64,000 nt of DNA from Mactromeris polynyma (taxonomy: Eukaryota; Mollusca; Bivalvia; Venerida; Mactridae), in assembly GCA_032209605.1 (NCBI GenBank), contig JASFXZ010000035.1, positions 1,741,001 to 1,805,000 of the forward strand, in the 5' to 3' direction. A model generated the notes under the pieces. The model ran no database searches, was not told the origin of the DNA, and saw only the letters and a program-made list of their open reading frames with translations. Positions 1 through 10,200 of the stretch are shown here, piece after piece; within the stretch, counting starts at the first letter, position 1, and each line of letters begins with the position of its first letter. Made by a program: the position numbers and the translations under genes.

Positions 1-1680
1 ACCAATATTTGATAATACGTACGTATCTAGTAATGAACAAAGGATAACGACCTAACTCCTATAAATACCTGTAGAACACGTGCTTTTTCGGACGTTCAAG
101 ATTTGCTCACAAAATTTTAAGTGTAGACGTTCTATTTCTTTTGATTTGGTGAAGCCCCATATTTCAGATGCGTCTCAAATATCTCGTCAATAGTGATACG
201 ATTATCCAATTCGCTAAAAGCGCAATCGGAATTATCGAAATTATCAAAATTATGCCGATTACAGAAATCTTCAGCGTCACTGTAGTTGCAATTAACAATA
301 TCGTTTCCTAATTCGGTAAAATATATTTTAAAATCTGCTAAAGAAGTATCGTTTGTACTTCCGGATTTTCGCTTAAAGTATTTCCAAAATTCTTTAGTTT
401 TTTATTTTAATTTTCGACTTCATTTATTTTCAACAGATCGTAGTTTCGTTTCTTCCGTTTACAGATATCTTTATAAAGTTTTTGAAATGACAAAAGTGCT
501 GCCTACTAAAATCGTTCTTTACACGGTTGAACTGGCGCAACGAGTCTAGATATATTCTCTTAGCTTCTATACATTCAATGTCGAACCATACAGCATGATT
601 GTATAACGGCTTATCATTAAAATGAACACTGTTTTTATTATTACGACAAGTGCGAGCAAATAATGGGTCAGCTATTTCCCTATGATTGACGTAAACTCGT
701 TCAACATAGAGTTTACTGATGTTCTACTATTCAAACAAATAGTTTCAGTAATGTTATTAAAGATAGGTAATCTCGAAATGTATCTTTATATTTGTCATTC
801 CATTTGTATTTCATGTAATCACTATCTACTTAATTATCAACAATGTTATCACAACAGATTGAAAATGACATAGGTGCATGGTCTCTAAATTCATTGAATG
901 AACTAATGCAAATATCGATAAACAAGGAAAAACTACGCTCTTTTGTTAACAATAAATCAATCACGGATGCTTTGCAGCATTTGTTCACATTCCAATGTTA
1001 AAATCTTGTCCAATCCGACCGTTACAAATTCTTACACATGAAGCTTTACACATATCTAGCAATTTGATCCCATAATGATTGCATACTTTATCTTGGAGGC
1101 CCTGAATATGTATGAATCGGGAACATAGTCATCATTATCAATATGATTATCACATTTATCATAGACAATAAAATCATGTTTAACTCCAACTCTACTATTC
1201 CAGTCTCCTACCAAAAATACAGAACCTAAGTGCTCAAAATCATATATATCAGATTGTATAGTATCAAAGAGATCTACGTTAGAAACATTATACGCAAGGG
1301 ATTCCTCACCCAAAATATATACACCACAAATATATATATCAGTTATAGTATGAAAAACTTTATCCAAATAATTGTATCTAAGTGTGACCTAACAATATCA
1401 ATTTCAGATTTAATACAATCCTTATAATATACTACAATACCACCACTACATCTTTTGGCTTTATGATTTTTAAATTTTCTATAAAGGTTATGAGAAATGT
1501 CTCCATCAATGTCTATTTCATTATCTTTGTGTGTCAATGGTTCACTCAGGAACACTATCATAACCTGCAATCACTTTAATACATCTGGACAATGTTTCTT
1601 AAAGCTAGTTAATCCATTTACTTTCCAGGAACAAAGTTTTAGCTCATCCTCTTCACGTCCCTATGTTTTATCAGATGTAC
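1..1680 (-). mobile_element. Non-LTR retrotransposon (LINE) remnant with endonuclease domain and an internal deletion
   Basis: Read on the minus strand from about 1680 down, the translation shows the parts of a LINE ORF2. They are a WKVNGL-like start of the AP endonuclease (near 1620), AKRCSGGIVVYYKD (near 1450), VFLVGDWNSRVG (near 1200) and RICNGRIGQDFNIG (near 1030). A Lys/Asn-rich linker follows, ending ELDNRITIDEIF (near 175). The sequence then jumps to SEIWGFTKSKEIERLHLKFC (about 165-100), which in this type of LINE lies after the reverse transcriptase. The whole RT palm is therefore missing. Stops and frameshifts break the frame in several places, so this is a dead copy. It runs off the left edge. 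The exact clade (Jockey, CR1 or L2-like) cannot be settled by eye. Confidence 0.75.
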
Positions 1681-1734
1681 ATCTTTATTCTTTATATTCT
1701 TCTCTCTCTCTTATATGTATTGAATTGAACCCTT

Positions 1735-1895
1735 AATATTAGAAAGGTTACAGTCAATTACTTAACTATCATTCTGTCATTATGATTACCCTGTTATATG
1801 TATCTTTGTAATTAATGTTTTTACCTCATTATGCCATGTATTGCATGAAACGAGTGAAATAAACTGAAAAGAAAATTGAATTGAACTGAAATTGG
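1735..1895 (+). mobile_element. Possible LINE 3' tail
   Basis: The stretch ends GAAATAAACTGAAAAG followed by TTGAATTGAACTGAA, an oligomeric tail of the kind seen at LINE 3' ends. It lies just upstream of, and on the opposite strand to, the endonuclease fragment, so it could be a separate truncated insertion. No coding sequence remains. Confidence 0.3.
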
Positions 1896-2999
1896 TAGTT
1901 ATTCGCTGCGACACTCATGAATTACATTGCAAACTACGATGTAACATTTATCAATCAGTTTTACAAACTGTGAATTGCGGCACAAAAAAAGGTCGAGATA
2001 AAATATCATATTTCTCTGTTAGTCAAAAGTCATATGATCTCCTATTGGAATCGCCTCCTTACCGGTAAAGAACACAAAATAGCACTCCAGCTTTATATAT
2101 ATATATATGTTAAATCAACCAAATACAACCTATTAATGGATTAATAGCATAAAAGATATCCTCACATCGGTTGTGCCAATACCTGTCGGAAAATCAACTT
2201 TAAATAACCCAGAAAAATATCCATAAAGAAATAAAACGTAGTTGATCAATTTAAACAGGAATGGCACGATACACTTCAGCAGTCAAATAAATGCCTCATT
2301 TATTCTAGCTTCAAAGACACTCACCAGCTCGAAACTTATTTTCTTAATCTTGAAGAACGCGACTATCTTAATTTATTCAAATTCAGAACCGCGAACCACT
2401 TATAACCCAAAGAAACCGGTCGATATGATGGAACCCCTGTTCAAGACAGGACGTGTAGCCTATGTTATAGTGGCCAAGTCGGTACAGAAAACATTATGTA
2501 TTAGAGTGCGAATATTTCAAACTTGACAGAGAATCATTCCTTGGCCAAATGTCAACACACATACGTTTTAATAAGGTATCGATCGAATCACTGCTCTCAT
2601 CGACAAATGATGCAACATTGAGAAACGACAGTAAGTTTGCCGCATTTATTATGCAAATATTCAGCCGTCTATAATACCATTGCCTCCATCTCCTGTGACC
2701 TATATATATGCGGTGGTCAAATAGGCCGCGCACGTGCGGATATCAATGCCCTCTTATTTATTTTTCAATATGTGTATAGATACTTCATTATAAAAACATC
2801 TGCGTATTTATTTGACTTATTACTATTACTTACCTTTCCTCACTCATATCCGAAGGCGTGTAACGCTCCTGCTTCCCCATTCACAAAATTGTACTCGTGC
2901 ATAAAAATAATCCTCTTATTGAATATGCTCTACTTAACGTCTTTTGCTGCGATATAACCGTTACAATGCAGGTGTGTAGCTGTGCGGTAAGCTAGCATG
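1896..2999. other. Non-coding stretch without recognised content
   Basis: There is a short (TA)n run near 2095-2110. No convincing exon, repeat family or RNA gene was seen. The small open frames here have no recognisable protein features. Confidence 0.4.
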
Positions 3000-3345
3000 C
3001 TTGAGCCACAAAATGTTTCACCTTTATTATTATTCTTATTTTTAATGTTATTAATATTTGATCATGATGTAAAATGCTCATATATATTATTATCTCAATT
3101 AATTTGTTTGTGTTAATTCTTTATACTTTATACTGTCCCGCTCTCATCAATCTATCCCTTAATTGTTTTGTTACCTACTTTAATAATGCAAACTCACTCT
3201 AACATAGTATAGCTATATTTAATGTTAACTTGACCAGAACTAACCAAATTATAATTGTACAATAACAATAATAAATGTCATAACCCCATGTAGTAACATG
3301 TGTACCTGGGTGTAATAAAGATTTGTTCTGTTCTGTTCTATGTTC
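3000..3345 (+). mobile_element. Probable 3' end of a truncated LINE
   Basis: The segment ends with GTGTAATAAAGATTTGTTC followed by about three TTCTG repeats (3319-3345). A polyadenylation-like AATAAA followed by a short pentamer array is typical of CR1/Jockey-type 3' tails. No ORF is left, so this is a family-level guess. Confidence 0.35.
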
Positions 3346-3510
3346 TTGTAAATCTGTTCACGGTCAATTGAAACCTTATCAGTTTCAATCACGTCGCGCG
3401 GATCTGGACACAATCAAGGACATTAAGGTGCGAAAACACTCTTTGGGCCAGAAAAATCACGTCCACATAGCCGTAATTGTCGCTACCTAACGGACTGTGA
3501 CGATACCGAT

Positions 3511-4262
3511 AGTATAAATGACGTAGCGGTACACCGTCTAAATGATGTAGAGGATCTGTAGTCCAGGGGTAAAGCGCTTGACTAGTAATCCAGGGATCGC
3601 AGGTTCGATTCCCCGCTCCATCACTGACAGTACTAACAGTCTTTCGGATGATTCGGAGATAAAAAACCAAGGTCCCGTGTATGATGCTTTACATCGAGAA
3701 CGTAAAAGAACCAGGGGTGCTTCTGGAACTGGGACATCTCGTGTATCATGCACTATCCTCCAACAAATCTAAAATAACTAAACATTCTTCCGGAGGCGTC
3801 GGCCATATGGGAAACCGGTGGCGACGATAAATAAACGCAAATACAAACAAACGTCTAAATGACGTAGCGGTACACCGTATAAATGACATAGCGGTAGACC
3901 GAATAAATGATGTTGCGCTTAACCGTATAAATGACGTAGCGGTACACCGTATAAATGATGTAACGGCACACCGTATAAATGACGTAGCGGTACACCGTAT
4001 AAATGACGTAGCGGTACACCGAATAAATGATGTTGCGCTTCACCGTATAAATCACGTAGCGGTACACCGTATAAATGATGTAACGGTACACCGTATAAAT
4101 GACGTAGCGGTACACCGTTTAAATGACGTAGCGGTACACCGTTTAAATGATGTAGCGGTACACCGTATAAATGACGTAGCGGTACACCGTATAAATGACG
4201 TAGCGGTACACCGTATAAATGACGTAGCGGTACACCGTTTTAATAACGTAGCGTTATACCAT
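3511..4262. repeat. 24-bp minisatellite in front of exon A, copy 1
   Basis: The unit is about GACGTAGCGGTACACCGTATAAAT (24 bp), repeated roughly 18 times. It is split into 3511-3550 and 3853-4262 by a SINE. Variant units carry TTGCGCTTAACC or TAACGGCAC. The array ends about 40 bp before the exon A splice acceptor. The same unit sits at the same place in copy 2, so the array predates that duplication. It creates a long spurious minus-strand ORF of YVIYTVYR repeats. Confidence 0.9.
3551..3852 (+). mobile_element. tRNA-derived SINE (type A) inserted in the minisatellite
   Basis: The head (about 3553-3625) resembles a tRNA, with an A-box-like GTAGTCCAGGGGTAAAGCG and a B box GGTTCGATTCC. About 220 bp of tRNA-unrelated sequence follows, then an AT-rich tail ending ACAAACAAAC. 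The insert is flanked by GTCTAAATGATGTAG (3536-3550) and GTCTAAATGACGTAG (3853-3867), which look like a 15-bp target-site duplication. They are also minisatellite units, so part of the match is inherent. A second copy lies at 27459-27735 on the minus strand. Confidence 0.8.
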
Positions 4263-4304
4263 ATACACGACGTATGTTAAAACCACAAACTTCACATTTT
4301 ACAG

Positions 4305-4498
4305 GTCAGACTCTTACCGAGGAACTTGCAGCTATTAAAATACACGCTGGAATTGCTGGAGTGGTCTTACTGGCCAGTGGCTTGATATTACACGCGGCAT
4401 TCTTCTCAGTGCTCATTCTACAAGGTCAAGTTAATTTGTTTGGTTTACCACTTTACACCCTTGGATTCATTATTGGAGGATTCATGGGCGGATTGTGG
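4305..4498 (+). CDS. Copy 1 exon A
   Basis: The acceptor is ATTTTACAG and the donor TGG|GTAAGA. The exon encodes 64 residues beginning QTLTEELAAIKIHAG. TM1 spans about residues 11-38 of the exon, and TM2 begins at about 46 and continues into exon B. The end IIGGFMGGLW is the motif that recurs at the end of exon C. Confidence 0.85.
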
Positions 4499-7400
4499 GT
4501 AAGACACGTTCATTATTTTTGCTCATTCTTTCTACTTCCTATAGCTTAGTCGGTGGAACGTAGGTTCGAACCTGAATAACTAGTAAAGGAGAGAAAAACG
4601 GTGCTTCAGGGAAAGCCACATACATAAGACAATGCCTTTCCTAAAACATCAGGCATTTGAGGAGGCGCAAGGCTAAATACGTAAGGGAACAGGGGCGCAA
4701 GAAATGGCATGGCCGACCATAAAGGACAACAAAAGACAATTAAGTTGCCCCTGACGATTTGACTGAAGATTGTTAATTCAGGTCATTTGTCCGCCATCTT
4801 TGAAACATATAGGGAAAGTTGTCAGTGGATTGTGAAGCACGTGTTAATGCGGGAAAATTGATTAGATCAACTGCTCACAAAAAGTAAACCTCAAACGCAA
4901 TGATGATACTGTGTCCCTTGGAATGTGCTTAAGGAACAGAATCCCAAGACCATCTAGATCTGGATTCTAGCCAATACTGATCTGGTACATGTGCTTGACC
5001 AATCACGCAAGCTGTAAGATATAAATATTAACACGTTTTTTTCATCAACTTCTGAAGTCATTTGAAGTAGACTTGATGTTCATGTATATTTTGTTGAATA
5101 TTTGTTGTATGTTTTCAGGCTATTTACTCCGGCATCTGTTATGTGACCTTGTCATATAACGGCAAAGCGCAGAATGGGAAACAACTATATATCAGCATGG
5201 TACAGTGCTCTCATTTTTACTTCTCTATTGAAACTTTAAAAGAATGAACTCTCACTTACTTTCACATTTTCTGTATGAGCGCCGCTGTACGATTTCCAAC
5301 CTCTTCTTTAAATGTCGTCATTTCCAAACGTCATATGTGACGTCACGATGTTCTAACAGTAAGCAATATTTGCCTCATATGGCAATATGAAAACGAAGTG
5401 TTCCTACTTGAAAATAGTGACACCACATGTTGCGTTTTCTTGAAATGGCTTCACTTACAGAAGAGATTGTAAATCCCATAGCAGCGCTTATATACATCTA
5501 TGTACTAGTATTTATAAGGTATTTAATAGCAGTTTGCTTATCGAGTCTGCTTCGTGGAAAATGCAGTATTGGTGACCTATATCGAGGTGTGGTCGTGACC
5601 TTTATGACATTCGAACCCACCTCCTCATACCTACCTCTAGCCATTGCGAAGCTATAATAAAGACAAGAAATATCTTCAAAAAAAGATAATCGGCGCAACT
5701 TGAAGGTTAAGATTTGTTTTGCAACATAAAACATGCCGAGATGTTACGATTACTGGTCACTCACGATCCAAAATGGGTTTCGGTAAATTCACCGAAATTC
5801 AGTAGATTTCGGTAAGGTAACGTACTCATTATCGAAAAGTTAACGCGCGTCAATGTTGCAATGTTACAAACGTCGTCCTGTTGAAGAGAAATTGCCTTGG
5901 TGGTTAACGTAAGATTTGATTGGTTTATACAACACTGATATGCAAATAGCAAAACCATGTTAGTACGGCTGCGCCGAAAAAATATGCAGTGATCTACTTA
6001 AAATTAAGCATTAAAGTTAACAAACAGTGTCTGATATGCGTTTAGCAGTAACGCGATACGTATCGCATCGTGACGGTTGTATCGCGATAGTAACGTGAGC
6101 GTTACGTTACACATTTACCGCTGACAGATATGACTCAGTATTAATTGGGTACAATTATATTGATTTATTGATATTATCGATAAAATCGATTTTCGGAATT
6201 TCATGCTATGATGATATTTTTCTTATAATTTATCATTGCAGATTGAGATTCAACTTCGATGGACTTTCTTTTTTATGCTGATACTTATTGCTGGCATCGT
6301 CATGCTGGGAATAGCCTTACGAGATGCGTGGGATGTTGATATAAGATTACGGGCTTTTACAATTACATCCATTGCTAGCTGTGGAGTAATCCTTCTTTTT
6401 ACGGTCTTTGGGTCTATAAAGCTTTCTAAATGTACGGACAAATTTGGACTGAAACTAACGCCACCTAGCAAAGAGTCGTTATTGACTGTTTATAAAATGC
6501 ATGGATATGTGATCCCAGTTTTCTGTCTACATCAAATAGCATGGGCTTTGGTGGGGTTTAAAATACCAGAATTCGGTGTAACAGAAACACCTGTGAGGAT
6601 TGCCGCATTTAGTATTGGAGGATTTGTCGTCCCTTTGCTGGCAAGTATAACATTCTGTTCACATCTATAGAGCGGCCCCTAGTTTAAGCAACAAACTCTA
6701 TTAATATATCAGTGTCAATATTTCTTGTAGTAAGAATTTACAATCAATTTGACCTCTCTAGAACAACAGTCTCTAAACAACAACCAAAATTTGCGTCTCC
6801 CAAATATAGGTTTCATTCGGTGTCGATTGAATGTTCAATCTTTCGAAAAATTGACTTTTCCAACCTCTGTTACTGAGGCGACTATTCTTGAAGTCAATGC
6901 GAATAAAACATGGTTTCGAATGGCCTATTTCATTGGGACGTGCCTAAAAAGATACATCGGAGCCGATATTTATTTCCGATTATACCAAGAATTCGGATAG
7001 AAGGTATTCGGATAGAAGGTAGTCGAATAACCGAGGTCCAGAATGATCGTCTTTAAATTGTTACAAAATAATTTCGATACTATGAAATAAAAAAATAAAA
7101 CTTAACTTGGTCTTAAGACGTTCCGTACTTTCTATTGATGTTTTTCATGCCTTTTTAAGGGAATTTTGACAACATTTGTGTGTTTCAAAATCGTAAGAAA
7201 TGCTACCACGCCAACTGAAAGCAGGCGCTTGATGGCGGCAACTTTGGTTTGTATATTTTTATAATACACACATTTACAAATTGCTATTTTTAGTAACATT
7301 GACCTCGACCTTGGACAGATCGAACCCAAAGCAATCCCAAACGAGATCGTGTTCTTACTATACACCAAGGTTGATGTCAATATGATCAACGAAACTTAAG

Positions 7401-9245
7401 GTATCCGCCGGTAATCGAAATTTCTATTTTTAGTAACGGCGACCTTGACCTTCGACGGAACGAACCAAAAAGCAATCCAAGCGAGATCTCAACATGTTCT
7501 TGATATACACTAAGTTTGATGTCGATATGATCAAGGAAATTAAATTTATTTCGCCGGAAAACAAAATTTATATTTTTAGTTACGGTGGCCTTGACATTTG
7601 ACGGAGCGAGTCCAAAAGCAATCCAATCGAGATCTCCACATGTTCTAACTATACACTAAGTTTGATGACTTTATGATCAAGCAAACCTTGACCTTTGACA
7701 AAACGAGTCCAAAAGCAATCCCAAGCGAGCTTTCCACATGTTCTTACTATACACCAAGTTTGGTTACAATATGATCAACGGAACTCAAGTTTTTCGCCGG
7801 AAACCAAATTGCTATTTTTAGTAACGGTGACCTTGATCTTTGGCGGAACGAGTCCAAAAGCAATCTCAAGCGAGCACTCACCATGTTCTTACTATACGCC
7901 AAGTTTGGTTACAATAAGATCAACAGAACTCAAGTTATTCGCCGGAAATCCCCAATTTGACACCCGCCCGCCCAATCGACCGCCCGTCCGGCCGCCAGGC
8001 CAACTGGCCGCCCGCCCGCCACACGACACATATCATTCTAATAACCTGGTTTTCTTCAAAAACCTGGTTATAAACATGGCTACTGCCTTTGTTGTCAAGG
8101 GCTAAAGGTACACTGACTTCGAATCCGTTGTTCTGCAGAAATGTGTTCGATCCTCAATATTGGAACAATTCATATAGTTACCTACCTTCATCTGTCGGCT
8201 ACTGCCGAGTAGAAAATCATGCACAAAAGTCATTGGTATTGTTCAGTTTTAAGAATTTTGAGGATATTCCCAACGTATATCTGGCTGTTCGGGGCAGCGA
8301 TTGATTAAACGGTTGAACTTTTGTCCATTATTGACATTGACGTTTATTTCGCCATATCATCGTCATGTTGGTTGTGTTGTGAGGTCATTTTGGAATACTT
8401 CATTTACAAAACATCAATTATATGCATAAAAGCTGAACTTAGCCGTCGTTTTTATTTCAAAATTTCAGGCAAATGTACACAGACCATGGTCAGTTGTGTT
8501 CTTCCTTTGCAGTGTGGCTGGGACCGGGCTGTACATTTCAAGTATTAGCTCAATTAGTGAAGAGAGTGAAAATGGTGCATGGTCGGTCACATCTCCATTC
8601 TATATAGTTGCAAATTATGTTTTATCACTCCTTGGAAACATACTGTTAGGATGTTTGATTCTTGCAGTGTCGGATTCTGAACAAGTCGTCAATGTGCTTG
8701 GTATAGATGGACAACCAGCTCCGGCTAAAACTAACAATGCACCTGCTAAAGCCAATAATGCCGGCAATGGGAGAAACGCCAAGAAAACTGAGAACAAACC
8801 TGCAGCAAAATCAGGCACTGCAAGCGGGAATACGAACGCCAAGACAGCTGGGATTAAACCTGCAACAAAAGCTGCCCCAAAGGCATCAACCACTGCAGCA
8901 AAACCTTCAGTTAGTGTTACTGAAGCATCGGGCTCTAACATCAATGCAAACCTACCTTCAACCAGTGGGGCCACTGGGACGTCCAGTACTGCCCCTGATA
9001 TCGTAGAAATCAAGGAAAGGAATAGACTTCTACAAAAGCAGATTGTGTTACAGAAGCAATTGAATGATCTTCGACAGGAACAGCTACAAATGCCTGCCGA
9101 TTCTGTACTAAACAATCGTAATAATGTGCAAATTGGATCTGTTGTTCCCCCTGGTATGCCACCGGTTTACACTGTAGAAACTCATAGCTATCCAGCTCCT
9201 CCTAGTTACGATGACGTGACGTCATATCCACAGAAACCACAATGA
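4305..9245 (+). CDS. Eight-pass membrane protein family, copy 1 (start exon not found)
   Basis: Exons are A 4305-4498, B 5119-5199, C 6242-6640 and D 8469-9245 (stop TGA). All junctions keep phase (1-0-0-0). The 482 decoded residues contain eight predicted membrane helices, two per exon junction region, followed by a cytosolic-type tail rich in Ala, Lys, Asn and Thr. After it come a coiled coil (ERNRLLQKQIVLQKQLNDLR) and a PPSYDDV motif of the PPxY kind that binds WW domains. The family is not recognised. Exon A opens in phase 1, so an upstream start exon is required, as in copies 2 and 4, but none was found between 1 and 4304. An in-frame ATG at 4274 could serve only if transcription began inside the intron. 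The exon C donor is GC, not GT. The gene is about as similar to copy 2 as a recent segmental duplicate. It may be functional or already disabled at its 5' end. Confidence 0.75.
4560..4745 (+). repeat. R1 interspersed repeat, partial
   Basis: It lies in intron A-B of copy 1. It matches the other R1 copies over GGGAAAGCCACATACATAAG, AGGAGGCGCAAGG and GGGGCGCAAGAAATGG, ending near CCATAAAGGACAAC. A shorter piece is at the same place in copy 2, so the insertion predates the duplication. Confidence 0.6.
5119..5199 (+). CDS. Copy 1 exon B
   Basis: This 27-codon exon is too short to stand out as an ORF. The acceptor is TGTATGTTTTCAG and the donor ATG|GTACAG. It encodes AIYSGICYVTLSYNGKAQNG plus KQLYISM, the end of TM2 and a polar loop. 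It was recognised because the same 81 nt lie between matching splice sites in copies 2 and 4. Confidence 0.85.
5277..5489. mobile_element. MITE-like element (GAGCGCCGCT family), intron B-C of copy 1
   Basis: The ends are imperfect inverted repeats, starting GAGCGCCGCTGTACGATTTC and ending ATCCCATAGCAGCGCTTA, with internal TGACGTCA. The same element occupies intron B-C of copy 2 (worn) and copy 4 (clearer), so it was present before the family duplicated. No transposase is encoded. Confidence 0.55.
5664..5979 (+). repeat. E300 interspersed repeat, copy 1 intron
   Basis: This segment of about 300 bp starts AAGAAATATCTTC and ends GTACGGCTGCGCCG. It contains TGATATGCAAATAGCAAA. Related copies lie at 20512, 30709 and 38015, all on the plus strand, even though the copy 4 gene around the last is inverted. 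It is therefore best read as a mobile or copied unit, not just intron homology. Confidence 0.6.
6242..6640 (+). CDS. Copy 1 exon C
   Basis: The acceptor is TATCATTGCAG. The donor CTG|GCAAGT is a GC donor. The 133 codons carry TM3 (exon residues about 5-28), TM4 (36-58), the loop LTPPSKESLL, TM5 (89-112) and the first part of TM6, ending SIGGFVVPLL. If the intron is retained, translation stops 10 codons later at the TAG at 6668-6670. Confidence 0.85.
6885..7045. mobile_element. Worn MITE related to the 16067 element
   Basis: It shares ACATGGTTTCGAAT, GGACGTGC, ATATTTATTTCCGATTA and TCGAATAACCGAGGTCCA with the intact element at 16067-16245. A matching worn copy lies at 21735-21885 in copy 2. 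The inverted ends are degraded. Confidence 0.5.
7285..7950. repeat. Tandem array of about 140-bp units in intron C-D of copy 1
   Basis: About five diverged units share GACCTTTGAC-like, ACGAGTCCAAAAGCAATC, GAGATCTCCACATGTTCT, ACTATACACCAAGTTTG and TTCGCCGGAAA segments. They are absent from the corresponding intron of copy 2, so the array expanded, or was lost, after the duplication. Confidence 0.7.
7955..8025. repeat. GC-rich CCGCCCGC tract
   Basis: A run of CCGCCCG/CCGCCAGG-like units follows the 140-bp array directly and stands out from the AT-rich background. It probably belongs to the same repeat element. Confidence 0.6.
8469..9245 (+). CDS. Copy 1 exon D (last coding exon)
   Basis: The acceptor is AAAATTTCAG. 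The exon opens ANVHRPWSVVFFLCSVAGTG (TM7), then SPFYIVANYVLSLLGNILLG (TM8). A tail of about 190 residues follows: alternating KTNNAPAKANNAGN and AATKAAPKAS-like stretches, SGATGTSSTAPD, a coiled coil, and APPSYDDVTSY near the C-terminus. The stop is at 9243-9245. Composition-driven shadow ORFs on both strands come from the Ala/Lys tail. Confidence 0.85.
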   Translation, partial: ANVHRPWSVVFFLCSVAGTGLYISSISSISEESENGAWSVTSPFYIVANYVLSLLGNILLGCLILAVSDSEQVVNVLGIDGQPAPAKTNNAPAKANNAGNGRNAKKTENKPAAKSGTASGNTNAKTAGIKPATKAAPKASTTAAKPSVSVTEASGSNINANLPSTSGATGTSSTAPDIVEIKERNRLLQKQIVLQKQLNDLRQEQLQMPADSVLNNRNNVQIGSVVPPGMPPVYTVETHSYPAPPSYDDVTSYPQKPQ

Positions 9246-9587
9246 GTGTTACGTCATTTTCTTCCCGTGACTGCTATAGATTTCGTGTGTTAAATCCGTT
9301 TTGAATAGTCAGACAATTATAAACCGGCAGGACAACATAATTGCTACTTTATAACGATGATTATTTCTGTCTGATTCATGATATTTGTTAACAACACATG
9401 TGCTCCATTTAATGTACAATTATTGTCAAAAAGTTTCCAACACTGATGTATTCATTTTTTGATGTTTTTCTCGACATTATTTAATACTAATAATAGCTTA
9501 GAACGAAATGGTATGTTGTTAGTTTGATATTGATTAATCGGTTGATTAATTGGTTGTTTCAATGATCGATTGTTACTTCATATGTAA

Positions 9588-9593
9588 AATAAA
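9588..9593 (+). terminator. Polyadenylation signal, copy 1
   Basis: AATAAA lies about 340 bp after the stop codon, in sequence conserved with copy 2 (CGATTGTTACTTCATATGT just before it). The transcript end is inferred, not observed. Confidence 0.5.
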
Positions 9594-9789
9594 ATTATTC
9601 ATGAAAAATATATTTTTTTATATCTTTCTACCTTTTTTACTAGATCGAAACAACTTCCGGCAGACGACATAAATCCTATCTATGTCTTTTTCCACCGGAA
9701 TAAACAATGCTCTCAAAATAGCTCTAAAATTCTCACAGACTTTTTAGAAAATCAGGAATAATACATTGACAAAGGAATCGTGTAGAACC

Positions 9790-10200
9790 GATTCAACACG
9801 CTAATGTTGACTGCTAATCTAGAGGTCGTGAGTTCGATAACCGGGCGATTTGACTGAAGAAAATGCATCCAAAGTCAATTGTCGTCCACTCCGATGTACG
9901 TGGTAAAGATTTCAGTATTGGTACTGGTTGTAACACAGCCCTCGATCTGCCAAAGCATCTCAGCTCAATATTGAGATTTTGCTCAAATAGGAGTCTGAGT
10001 TTAAGACAAAATTCATTTTGGATGTCTTGAAAAAAGTTTTAGTTTGTAGTACCGAATTTGAGTCCTGTCTCAGATGAGAAAAATTGCAAAATGAGAAATA
10101 TGTAAGCTGAGGTTCAGCTCAGATTGAGATGCTTCGGGAGATCGGGACCAGGAACACTGTGTAGGTCAACTAACCCCCCATATAGGAGTGAAAACTCTTG
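9790..10200 (+). mobile_element. SINE (type B) remnant downstream of copy 1
   Basis: A B-box-like GAGTTCGATAACC near 9830 is followed by GACTGAAGAAAATGCATCC and AAAGTCAATTGTCGTCCACT, then further right by CACTGTGTAGGTCAACTAAC. These pieces match 24865-25085 downstream of copy 2 and 62065-62285. Internal sequence in this copy looks expanded. Confidence 0.5.

Noticed and set aside
2966..2987. ATG CAG GTG followed by GCG|GTAAGC as a start exon for copy 1
   Set aside because: It ends in phase 0, while exon A requires one leading base. It also lacks the promoter block seen before copies 2-4.
3855..4115. Minus-strand ORF of YVIYTVYR repeats (also 18854-19163)
   Set aside because: It derives from the 24-bp intronic minisatellite on the strand opposite to the gene.
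6641..6670. Taking exon C as the end of a separate gene because its ORF reaches a TAG
   Set aside because: Copy 2 has a perfect GTAAGT donor at this point, the GGF-plus-five intron position repeats, and exon D continues in phase in three copies. Read-through into the intron explains the stop.
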